Below are positions 1 through 5,472 of a DNA stretch of 8,014 nucleotides, piece after piece. This stretch comes from Alcaligenaceae bacterium (GTDB taxonomy: Bacteria > Pseudomonadota > Gammaproteobacteria > Burkholderiales > Burkholderiaceae_B), in NCBI GenBank assembly GCA_029265335.1, contig JAJUJN010000086.1:1-8014 (forward strand), given 5' to 3'. Position numbers and translations under genes: made by a program. The stretch's first letter is position 1. Each line of letters opens with the position of its first letter. Below the pieces are notes generated by a model. It was not told the DNA's origin and made no database searches. It saw only the letters and a list, made by a program, of their open reading frames with translations.

Positions 1-1371
1 CGCTACAACGGTAAAACCTACGACCGCAGCGAGGTCATCAACGAGCTCACCAAACAGCTGCCCAGCCTTGAGCACGTGATCCACGTGCCCGGCCCTTTGG
101 CCGACAGCTCCATTCCTGCCTGGCCGGGGTATCGCCGCTGGTCCGAAGTGGTGGCCAAGCCTCAGCCGCTCAGCTTCAACCGCGTGCCTTTCGATCATCC
201 TCTGTGGGTGGTGTATTCGTCGGGCACCACCGGCATGCCCAAGGCCATGGTGCACGGGCATGGCGGCATCGTTATCACCCATCTCAAAACCAACCAGCTC
301 CAGCACGATGTGCGTCAAGGTGATCGCTTTTTGTTCCTGGGCAGCACCGGCTGGATTGTGTGGAACCTGATGGTGGGCAGCTTGCTCTGTGGCGCCACTG
401 TGGTGCTTTCCGACGGCAACCCCAACGCCCCCGATCCGCTCCAGCTCTGGAAATTCATCGATGAATGGCAGGTGACCCATTTTGGTTGCGGCGCCGCCTA
501 CCTCATTCAGATGACCAAAGACAACGTCAGCCCCAAGTTGGTGGGCAGCTTCGAGGCTTTGCGCACCATCAACTCCACCGGCTCGCCGCTGCCGGTGGAT
601 GCTTACGATTGGGTGTACCGCCAGGTGAAGCCCCATCTGTGGCTGGCCTCCATCAGCGGCGGCACCGACATTGCCTCGGGCTTCGTGGCATGTGCGCCCA
701 ACCTGCCTGTATACGCCGGCGAAATCCAGTGCGCCGAACTGGGCGTGGCCGCCTATGCTTTCAATGAGCAAGGCGAAGCGGTGATCAACGAGGTGGGTGA
801 ACTCGTGGTAACCCAGCCCATGCCATCGATGCCGTTGTACTTCTGGGGCGACGACAACAACGAACGTTACCTCAGCAGCTACTTCGAAGAATTCCCCGGT
901 GTGTGGCGTCACGGCGACTGGATTCTCTTCACCCCGCGTCATACCGCCATCATCTACGGCCGCTCCGACACCACCATCAACCGCCACGGCATCCGCATGG
1001 GCACCGCCGAAATCTATCGTGTGGTCGAGGAACTCCCCGAAGTGCGCGACAGCCTGGTAGTAGACCTCGAATACCTCGGCAAACCTTCCTTCATGCCGCT
1101 ATTCATCGTGCCCGCCGAAGGCGTGGAGCTTACGGACGAACTCAAGGCACGCATCAAAGAGCAAATCCGCAGCAAAGCCTCCGCCCGCCACGTACCCAAC
1201 GAGGTCTACGCCGTCGCCGAAATCCCCCGCACCCTCACCGGCAAAAAAATGGAACTCCCGGTGCGCAAAATCCTCCTCGGCCAAGACCCCACCAAAGTCG
1301 CCAGCCCCGACGCCATGGCCAACCCCGACAGCATCAACTGGTTCGTGGACTTCTACAACAAAGGCTGGTAA
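1..1371 (+). CDS. aacS: acetoacetyl-CoA synthetase (acetoacetate-CoA ligase), C-terminal 456 residues, 5' end outside window
   Basis: The reading frame is open from base 1 and ends at TAA 1369-1371, so the true start lies upstream. About 200 residues are probably missing, given a family length near 650. The protein belongs to the ANL adenylating superfamily and is expected to activate acetoacetate with ATP and load it onto CoA in the cytoplasm, feeding ketone-body or polyhydroxybutyrate carbon into acetyl-CoA metabolism. The phosphate-binding loop YSSGTTGMPK is encoded at about 214-243. The AMP/ribose-binding hinge (HGDW, then GRSD) lies near 910-970, followed by the C-terminal swinging domain. 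The candidate catalytic lysine, in LTGKK, is encoded at 1243-1245. The ending WFVDFYNKGW and the IRMGTAEIYRVVEELPEV segment favour acetoacetyl-CoA synthetase over plain acetyl-CoA synthetase. No frameshift is seen. Substrate assignment is by family resemblance. Confidence 0.9.
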   Translation, partial: RYNGKTYDRSEVINELTKQLPSLEHVIHVPGPLADSSIPAWPGYRRWSEVVAKPQPLSFNRVPFDHPLWVVYSSGTTGMPKAMVHGHGGIVITHLKTNQLQHDVRQGDRFLFLGSTGWIVWNLMVGSLLCGATVVLSDGNPNAPDPLQLWKFIDEWQVTHFGCGAAYLIQMTKDNVSPKLVGSFEALRTINSTGSPLPVDAYDWVYRQVKPHLWLASISGGTDIASGFVACAPNLPVYAGEIQCAELGVAAYAFNEQGEAVINEVGELVVTQPMPSMPLYFWGDDNNERYLSSYFEEFPGVWRHGDWILFTPRHTAIIYGRSDTTINRHGIRMGTAEIYRVVEELPEVRDSLVVDLEYLGKPSFMPLFIVPAEGVELTDELKARIKEQIRSKASARHVPNEVYAVAEIPRTLTGKKMELPVRKILLGQDPTKVASPDAMANPDSINWFVDFYNKGW

Positions 1372-1398
1372 TCCGCCTGCGTCGCCGCACCTGGTGGC

Positions 1399-1425
1399 CA
1401 GCCCAGCGAGCGCTTCCCTGGGCTG
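1399..1425 (+). terminator. candidate hairpin terminator after aacS
   Basis: A perfect 8-bp stem, CAGCCCAG (1399-1406) with CTGGGCTG (1418-1425), has an 11-nt loop and lies 27 nt after the aacS stop. No T-tract follows, so it is not a classical intrinsic terminator. It may instead stabilise the transcript 3' end or simply belong to the repeat-rich spacer. Confidence 0.35.
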
Positions 1426-1701
1426 ACCTCCACGCCGGCTTCGTTGCCACCCCGCCACCCGCGCCCCCACCCGGGGAACCTGCCCGTTTGGCGGTCCTTC
1501 GGACTCGCCGCGTTGCTGACTTCGAGCGTCTTCAAAGTCGCGACCGAAGATCACCTCGCGGTTTGGAGGTCTCAAGGCGGCGCGTGGTTGCGTCGGAGCT
1601 GATACATTGTTGCCGCCCCGCCACCTGGAGCACCCACAGGGGAGCCTGCAGTTAGGCGGGCGCCGCGATATTGGTTTCGGGAGCGGGGAAGTCGGCGGGT
1701 G
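1426..1701. repeat. GC-rich non-coding spacer with short repeats and hairpins
   Basis: No credible gene is present: open frames here lack family resemblance and run into neighbouring genes on the wrong strand. Two near-identical direct repeats occur at 1443-1460 and 1609-1626 (GTTGCC-R-CCCCGCCACC core). A hairpin at 1490-1509 has stem GGCG-GTCC against GGAC-T-CGCC with a one-base bulge. Bases 1482-1505 recur inverted at 3203-3226 with 22 of 24 matching. A further 6-bp stem pairs 1576-1581 with 1612-1617. The right edge, CGGCGGGTG (1693-1701), is the left flank of the insertion sequence and is complementary to 3168-3176 beyond the element. The architecture resembles REP-type intergenic repeats; the repeat family itself is not identified. 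Confidence 0.55.
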
Positions 1702-1708
1702 CAATGGA

Positions 1709-1721
1709 ATGGACGCCCCTA
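1709..1721 (+). repeat. left subterminal inverted repeat of the IS
   Basis: ATGGACGCCCCTA is the exact reverse complement of 3110-3122. A near copy, AGGAGCGTCCAT, recurs in the orientation of the right repeat at 1779-1790, over the transposase ribosome binding site. Confidence 0.85.
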
Positions 1722-1775
1722 CCCGAACCGGCATCCGTGTGCCAAAGTGGGGGTGCACCACCCATCCACTTTCTC

Positions 1776-1783
1776 GAGAGGAG
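1776..1783 (+). promoter_or_regulatory. Shine-Dalgarno site fixing the transposase start
   Basis: GAGAGGAG ends 8 nt before the ATG at 1792. It decides for this start over the upstream in-frame ATG at 1699, which would begin outside the element and add 31 residues unlike the family. Confidence 0.75.
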
Positions 1784-1791
1784 CGTCCATC

Positions 1792-2820
1792 ATGAAGGTT
1801 ACAACTATCGGCATTGATTTGGCCAAACTGACCTTCCAAGTACACGGAGTCGATGCACGAGGGCGGCCTGTCTTGAAGAAGGTACTGCGTCGCGACCAGA
1901 TGACCTCATTTTTTGTGAATTTGCCGCCCTGCCGTATCGGCATGGAAGCCTGCGCGAGCTCCCATCATTGGGCACGGGTGTTGCAGGGCTACGGTCACGA
2001 TGTGCGCTTGATCGCGCCTCAATTTGTCAAACCCTACGTCAAATCCAACAAGAACGATGCGAATGACGCCGAGGCGATCTGCGAGGCCGTCAGCCGGCCC
2101 TCGATGCGCTTTGTCGGCGTCAAAACCATCGAGCAACAATCGGTGCTCTGCCTGCACCGGGCACGCGAGGGCTTCGTCAAGCAGCGTAGTGCGATAGCCA
2201 ATCAAATCCGCGGCTTACTCGCTGAGTTTGGGCTGGTGCTGCCGCAGGGGATCCAGCATGTACACAAGCGCGTGCCGGCCTTGCTCGAGCAGGCAACAGA
2301 GCAGCTGCCGGGTTTTTTCCTTGAGCTCATCCGCACGCTAGTGGATCACTTGCGCCACCTGGATGGGCATGTCAAAGCGCTCGAGCGCGAGATCGTGCGT
2401 TGGCATCGGGCTGACCCAACCAGCCAGCGGCTCGAGCAAATCCCCGGCATCGGCCCTCTGACAGCCAGCGCGCTAACGGCCAGCGTGGGCGATCCCAAGC
2501 TGTTTAAGAACGGTCGGCAACTGGCCGCGTGGCTGGGACTCGTGCCTCGGCAGCACTCGAGCGGTGGCAAGCCCACCTTGTTGGGTATTAGCAAGCGAGG
2601 CGATATGTATTTACGCAAGCTGCTGTTGTTAGGGGCTCACACGGTGATGATCCGAGTTCGACATCACGCCGTGCAAAACTCCTGGGTCACCAACCTCTTA
2701 CACCGGCGTCCCGTCAACGTGGCAGCGATAGCGTTAGCCAACAAGAATGCACGAATCGCCTGGGCGTTGATGGTGCATGGTCGAGACTACGAGCCCCGGC
2801 TGGCGAATGCAGCCCTTTGA
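1792..2820 (+). CDS. IS110-family (IS1111 group) DEDD transposase/recombinase, 342 aa
   Basis: This is the RNA-guided recombinase of the element. The N-terminal RuvC-like DEDD domain shows IGID (Asp9), GMEAC (Glu52) and NDANDAEA (Asp89 and Asp92), all four acidic residues present. A middle helical segment, roughly residues 110-205, is the expected coiled-coil region. The C-terminal transposase domain begins with the helix-hairpin-helix-like IPGIGPLTA (about 217-225) and carries PRQHSSGGK (252-260), where Ser257 aligns with the catalytic serine of this family. Length matches the usual 330-350 residues and there is no frameshift or stop, so it is probably active. The start at 1792 has a good ribosome binding site and yields the typical MKVTTIGIDLAK opening. 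The non-coding right end downstream probably encodes its guide RNA. Group assignment rests on sequence style plus the short-left, long-right layout. Confidence 0.93.
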   Translation: MKVTTIGIDLAKLTFQVHGVDARGRPVLKKVLRRDQMTSFFVNLPPCRIGMEACASSHHWARVLQGYGHDVRLIAPQFVKPYVKSNKNDANDAEAICEAVSRPSMRFVGVKTIEQQSVLCLHRAREGFVKQRSAIANQIRGLLAEFGLVLPQGIQHVHKRVPALLEQATEQLPGFFLELIRTLVDHLRHLDGHVKALEREIVRWHRADPTSQRLEQIPGIGPLTASALTASVGDPKLFKNGRQLAAWLGLVPRQHSSGGKPTLLGISKRGDMYLRKLLLLGAHTVMIRVRHHAVQNSWVTNLLHRRPVNVAAIALANKNARIAWALMVHGRDYEPRLANAAL

Positions 2821-2942
2821 GGCGTACACCATTGCCCTAATCCGAAGTTAGCGATGTGCAGTTGATGATGTTGAGTTCAAGGAGTTCTTAGCCCACCGAT
2901 TGCTCTGGCTTACCAGCAGTAATGGCGATACAGGTAGGACCG

Positions 2943-3062
2943 TGACCAACCGATCCCGATCAGACAGCCGCACATCAAGTGCGAGGGTGCTATGGGGAGT
3001 TGGTCAGCAAAATCCATTAGGGGCCAGGCAGGCAAGTTGCCCGACAGAGCCCGGATGTACTG
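2943..3062 (+). ncRNA. candidate bridge RNA (seekRNA) of the IS, with four guide segments
   Basis: The transposase stop to the right repeat is 289 nt of non-coding DNA, where IS1111-group elements are known to encode a guide RNA. A first loop is closed by TGACCAAC (2943-2950) with GTTGGTCA (2999-3006). It contains TCAGACAG (2960-2967), complementary to the right target flank 3126-3133; a hairpin CGCAC-atcaa-GTGCG (2969-2983); then GGGTGCT (2985-2991), identical to the rejoined target GGGTG (1697-1701) plus CT (3126-3127). A second loop contains TCCATT (3013-3018), complementary to left-end bases 1703-1708; a stem GGGC (3021-3024) with GCCC (3049-3052); then ATGTACTG (3055-3062), identical to right end plus flank 3121-3128. 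Both loops thus run complement-of-right, hairpin, copy-of-left. The true RNA ends and promoter are not determined; transcription could begin nearer the transposase stop and extend toward 3109. Confidence 0.72.
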
Positions 3063-3100
3063 CCGCAATCTATACCTGATCACCAGAACTGAAAGGTAGC

Positions 3101-3125
3101 TAGGCAAAATAGGGGCGTCCATGTA
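3101..3125 (+). promoter_or_regulatory. right-end half of a circle-junction promoter
   Basis: TAGGCA (3101-3106) is a 4-of-6 match to the -35 consensus. If the element is circularised, TA (3124-3125) joins CAAT (1702-1705) to make TACAAT, a 5-of-6 match to -10, with exactly 17 bp between the boxes. Junction promoters driving the transposase are known from IS110-family circles. In the integrated state the halves are about 1.4 kb apart, so the promoter is absent. Confidence 0.55.
3110..3122 (-). repeat. right subterminal inverted repeat of the IS
   Basis: TAGGGGCGTCCAT is the perfect 13-bp inverse of 1709-1721. It lies 3 bp inside the inferred right end and 17 bases inside it the sequence loses all similarity to the left end. 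Confidence 0.85.
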
Positions 3126-3133
3126 CTGTCTGA

Positions 3134-3162
3134 GCCCCGAAGCGCCACTGGCGCGCAGGGGC
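3134..3162. repeat. nested palindrome at the IS target
   Basis: GCCCC (3134-3138) pairs with GGGGC (3158-3162), and inside it GCGCCA (3142-3147) pairs with TGGCGC (3149-3154) around a single C, with 3-nt spacers on each side. With the IS removed, CGGCGGGTG (1693-1701) and CACCCGCCG (3168-3176) add an outer 9-bp stem around it. The structure is REP-like; it begins 8 bases from the inferred insertion point. Confidence 0.6.
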
Positions 3163-3198
3163 GAGTTCACCCGCCGCCGTGATCGAAGCGGAAGGCAA

Positions 3199-3219
3199 GG
3201 GCAGTCCGAAGGACCGCCC
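3199..3219. repeat. hairpin, inverted copy of the 1482-1505 repeat
   Basis: GGGCAGTCC pairs with GGACCGCCC around a GAA loop, 8 of 9 positions. The segment 3203-3226 matches the reverse complement of 1482-1505 at 22 of 24 bases. It sits 70 bp after the deacetylase stop (minus strand), so it could also affect the 3' end of that transcript, but lacks a T-run. The rest of 3220-3288 shows no gene. Confidence 0.5.
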
Positions 3220-3288
3220 GACGGGCTGGCGGCATGGGGTAACAACGCGGCCCCTACGAAGTGAGGCACCATCTGTAGCACTGCACCC

Positions 3289-4206
3289 TCAAATCAGCGC
3301 CCGCAAATGAGCAGCCACACTCCGCGCCAACGACGGCAAATCGTAGCCCCCCTCCAGCGAACTCACGACTCGATCATGCCCCGCTTCCTGTGCCACCTCC
3401 CGCACCGCCTGCGTCATCCACGCATAATCCGCCTCAACCAAAGCAAGCTGAGCCATATCATCATCGCGATGACCATCGAAACCCGCCGAAATCAACACCA
3501 ACTCAGGCCGATGCTCACGCAAACGAGGCAACCACTCCGCCTCGATCAACGGCCTCACCTCCGCCCCACCGCCATAAGCAGCCACCGGCACATTCACCAT
3601 ATTGCCGGGCGTTTCTTCAGTACCGGAAAAAGGATAGAACGGATGCTGAAAAATGCTGCACATCAGCACCCGGTCATCGCCTGCCAGTGCATGCTGCGTG
3701 CCATTGCCGTGATGCACGTCGAAGTCGATTACCGCCACTCTTTCCAGCCCGTGAACCTCAAGAGCGTGGCGTGCCGCCACCGCCACATTGTTCAGCAAGC
3801 AAAACCCCATGGCCTTGCCCGGCTCGGCATGGTGTCCCGGCGGCCTGACCGCGCAGAACGCACTGCCCGCTTCGCCCGCCATCACGGCATCCACCGCCGC
3901 CACCGCAGCGCCTGCCGCTCGCAAGGCCGCCTGCCAGCTATACGGATTCAGGAAAGTATCGGCATCCAGCTCCTGATAACCATCGCTGGGCACCAGGCGC
4001 TCGAGCTCCGCCAAATACGCCTCGCTGTGCACTCTCAACAGATCGTCGCGCTCGGCCAGAGGCGCATCGCGCACCTGCAGCACATCGAACAGACCTGTGG
4101 CCAGAAGATAGTCCTGGATGGCTGAGAGTCGTTCGGGTGATTCTGGATGCCACTGTCCCATTTCATGGCGGAGACAATCGGCGTGGGTGAAGTAAAGTGT
4201 GGTCAT
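3289..4206 (-). CDS. HDAC-family zinc deacetylase (acetoin-utilization/acetylpolyamine deacetylase-like), 305 aa
   Basis: This is a single-domain arginase/deacetylase-fold enzyme expected to hydrolyse acetyl-amide bonds on lysine, polyamine or a small molecule in the cytoplasm. The active-site set is complete: the paired histidines RPPGHH (His125, His126), the zinc ligands DFDVHHG (Asp163 and His165) and AGFDGH (Asp244), and the transition-state tyrosine EGGYDL (Tyr288). The N-terminal HPESPERL (about 20-27) is typical of bacterial class II HDAC-like proteins. Length is normal. The ATG at 4206 gives the expected MTTLYFTHADC opening, though no strong ribosome binding site is visible before it. 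It is divergent from mltB, 61 bp away, and convergent with aacS across the IS-bearing spacer. Substrate cannot be told from sequence. Confidence 0.9.
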   Translation of the reverse strand: MTTLYFTHADCLRHEMGQWHPESPERLSAIQDYLLATGLFDVLQVRDAPLAERDDLLRVHSEAYLAELERLVPSDGYQELDADTFLNPYSWQAALRAAGAAVAAVDAVMAGEAGSAFCAVRPPGHHAEPGKAMGFCLLNNVAVAARHALEVHGLERVAVIDFDVHHGNGTQHALAGDDRVLMCSIFQHPFYPFSGTEETPGNMVNVPVAAYGGGAEVRPLIEAEWLPRLREHRPELVLISAGFDGHRDDDMAQLALVEADYAWMTQAVREVAQEAGHDRVVSSLEGGYDLPSLARSVAAHLRALI

Positions 4207-4267
4207 GTGCTTGGCGTACTATCTGGCCATCTGGCCCGTCGGCACCAGTTCTGCCTCTGGAGACACA
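4207..4267. promoter_or_regulatory. 61-bp divergent spacer, deacetylase versus mltB
   Basis: Both divergent genes must be expressed from this spacer or from within the neighbouring coding ends. A GGAG at 4259-4262, 5 nt before ATG 4268, is the mltB ribosome binding site. No convincing -35/-10 pair is visible on either strand. Confidence 0.4.
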
Positions 4268-5440
4268 ATGAATTTGCGCGTGGTGTTGTGGGTGTGCGGT
4301 TTAGGCTTGCTCTTGGGCGGTTGTGCGTCGTCGGCCCCGGTGCAGCCTCAGCCCGAAGCAAAATTGCAGAATGCTGAGTCGGGCAATGCCAATATGGTAA
4401 CGGGTTCGAGCAAACCTCGGCTCCACCCACAAGCGCCGCCGGGGCCGAACATGCCCGAGCTGACCGCCGATGAGCGTGAATTTGTGCGTGAGGTAGCGCA
4501 GCGTCACCAGTTGCCGCAAGCTCAAATCGCTGCCGTCATCGCCGAGGCACGTCTCAACCCTACCGTGCTGCGCTACATGGCGCCACCGCCTCCCGCAGCC
4601 GACGCTCCCCGCCGCGTACGGCACTGGCCCGGTTATCGCAAGCGCTTCGTCGAGCCAGTGCGCATCAAGGCGGGCACCGAGTTCTGGCAGGAGCACGCCG
4701 ATATTCTGGCTGAAGCCGAACGCGAATATGGTGTGCCCGCAGCGGTCATCGTGGCCATCCTGGGTGTAGAAACTGTGTATGGTCGGGTCACTGGCAACTT
4801 CAACGTGCTCGACGCGCTCTACACCTTGGCGTTTCACTGGCCCGAGCACGCCCGCCGCGACCGCAGCCCTTATTTTCGTGGCGAACTCGAAACCTACGTG
4901 GTAGACAGCCTGCAATATGGCAAGCAGCCACGGGCGGCCACAGGGTCATTTGCCGGCGCTGTGGGCATGCCGCAGTTCATGCCAAGCAGCATTCGCGACT
5001 ACGCCGTCAGCACCACACCCGGCGCGCCTCCTGATCTGCACCACAACGTGAAAGATGTGGTGTTTTCAGTGGCCAACTATTTGGTGGAACACGGCTGGCA
5101 GCCCGGGTTACCGGTTTTTGTCGAAGCCACTCTGCCCGATCAACCTGAGCGGTGGGCCGACGGCAAGCTCGAACCCAGCATGCAGTGGTCAACCCTCGCC
5201 GCCGCTGGCGCCCAATTACGCCACCCACCGATGGCCGGGTTGGTGTCGGCGCCGTTCTCCGAAGCCACCCTGGCCAGTCGCGACCCCGCGGTGGGTGTGA
5301 TCGACCTCGAATATGCCAATGGCCCTGTCGAATACCGCATCGCCACACCTAACTTCTACGCCATCACGCAATACAACCGCAGTTATTTTTACGCGACAGC
5401 CGTGGCCGATTTAGCTCAGGCCATCGAATCTCGCTACTGA
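4268..5440 (+). CDS. mltB: MltB-type membrane-bound lytic murein transglycosylase, lipoprotein, 390 aa
   Basis: The enzyme should cleave the MurNAc-GlcNAc bond of peptidoglycan, forming 1,6-anhydro-MurNAc, from the periplasmic face of the outer membrane. The N-terminus MNLRVVLWVCGLGLLLGGC is a lipoprotein signal with lipobox LGGC, making Cys19 the lipidated residue. Ala at +2 favours outer-membrane sorting. The catalytic motif ILGVETVYGR puts the general-acid glutamate at Glu168. The substrate-groove motif GSFAGAVGMPQFMPSS lies at 226-241, SVANYLVEHGW follows near 267-277, and the family-typical PNFYAITQYNRSYFYA lies near the C-terminus. There is no peptidoglycan-binding domain after it. The start at 4268 has GGAG 5 nt upstream and gives a clean signal peptide. 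An upstream in-frame ATG at 4199 would overlap the divergent gene and spoil the signal. A proline-rich linker precedes the domain. Confidence 0.92.
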   Translation: MNLRVVLWVCGLGLLLGGCASSAPVQPQPEAKLQNAESGNANMVTGSSKPRLHPQAPPGPNMPELTADEREFVREVAQRHQLPQAQIAAVIAEARLNPTVLRYMAPPPPAADAPRRVRHWPGYRKRFVEPVRIKAGTEFWQEHADILAEAEREYGVPAAVIVAILGVETVYGRVTGNFNVLDALYTLAFHWPEHARRDRSPYFRGELETYVVDSLQYGKQPRAATGSFAGAVGMPQFMPSSIRDYAVSTTPGAPPDLHHNVKDVVFSVANYLVEHGWQPGLPVFVEATLPDQPERWADGKLEPSMQWSTLAAAGAQLRHPPMAGLVSAPFSEATLASRDPAVGVIDLEYANGPVEYRIATPNFYAITQYNRSYFYATAVADLAQAIESRY

Positions 5441-5446
5441 TACAAT
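5438..5446 (+). promoter_or_regulatory. candidate extended -10 promoter of the tetR-sco pair
   Basis: TGATACAAT fits an extended -10 (TGn plus a 5-of-6 hexamer) and overlaps the mltB stop codon. No good -35 is present at 16-18 bp, which extended -10 promoters can tolerate. Transcription would start near 5453, about 20 nt before the ATG. Confidence 0.4.
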
Positions 5447-5447
5447 G

Positions 5448-5460
5448 ATGTGTCACGCAT
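5448..5460 (+). promoter_or_regulatory. candidate operator palindrome before tetR
   Basis: ATGTGT-C-ACGCAT is an odd-centred inverted repeat, 5 of 6 pairs in each arm, lying directly over the expected start of transcription. Such a position would suit autorepression by the downstream TetR-type protein. It is short, so chance is possible. Confidence 0.25.
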
Positions 5461-5472
5461 TTGCCCCACGCC

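Larger units (their letters stand above)
1709..1790 (+). promoter_or_regulatory. left-end RNA fold predicted to sequester the transposase ribosome binding site
   Basis: The left repeat (1709-1720) can pair with 1779-1790 in 11 of 12 positions, and the second arm contains the AGGAG Shine-Dalgarno sequence (1779-1783). Inside it is a strong hairpin: AAAGTGG (1744-1750) pairs with CCACTTT (1766-1772), and GGGTG (1751-1755) pairs with CACCC (1759-1763), leaving a 3-nt loop and a 2-nt bulge. In a read-through transcript from the host gene this fold would mask the ribosome binding site, a type of control known from other insertion sequences. Its use here is inferred from base pairing only. Confidence 0.5.
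1702..3125 (+). mobile_element. IS110-family insertion sequence, IS1111 group, about 1424 bp, apparently intact
   Basis: The element has a DEDD transposase gene flanked by a short left end (83 nt from the left repeat to the ATG) and a long non-coding right end (about 300 nt). A 13-bp perfect inverted repeat lies at 1709-1721 and 3110-3122. IS1111-group elements are known for subterminal repeats about 7 bp from the left end and 3 bp from the right, which places the ends at 1702 and 3125. Three observations support these ends: right-flank complementarity in the putative guide RNA begins at 3126, the circularised junction creates a TACAAT -10 box, and deletion rejoins the two halves of a palindrome. 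No target duplication is evident, as expected. A C occurs at both 1702 and 3126, so the ends could shift by one base. It interrupts the convergent spacer between aacS and the deacetylase gene. Confidence 0.85.

Noticed and set aside
1443..1626. CRISPR-like direct repeats
   Set aside because: Only two copies, 166 bp apart, with no regular spacer and no cas gene.
1651..1657. GTTAGGC resembling the core of an integron attC site, considered because some IS1111 elements target attC
   Set aside because: No matching RYYYAAC partner lies at suitable distance upstream, no cassette gene or integrase is present, and the insertion point is about 45 bp away.
1372..1701. Remnant of a second mobile element in the spacer
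   Set aside because: No transposase-like residues in any frame; the repeats and hairpins are better explained as intergenic palindromic repeats.
1699..1791. N-terminal extension of the transposase from ATG 1699
   Set aside because: It would start outside the inferred element and lacks a ribosome binding site; ATG 1792 has a strong one and gives the family-typical opening.
1099..1845. 248-codon minus-strand open frame
   Set aside because: It runs antisense across aacS, the repeat spacer and the IS left end; a frame spanning an insertion boundary is unlikely to be a real gene.
1695..3132. Target-site duplication at the IS ends
   Set aside because: Flanks share no more than a single C; absence of a duplication is normal for this family.
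2910..3281. 123-codon minus-strand open frame
   Set aside because: It crosses the right IS boundary and the palindromic repeats, and overlaps the guide RNA candidate; composition looks non-coding.
3307..4125. 272-codon plus-strand open frame
   Set aside because: It is entirely antisense to the deacetylase gene, is rich in Arg/His/Gln as expected of a shadow frame in GC-rich DNA, and has no recognisable domain.
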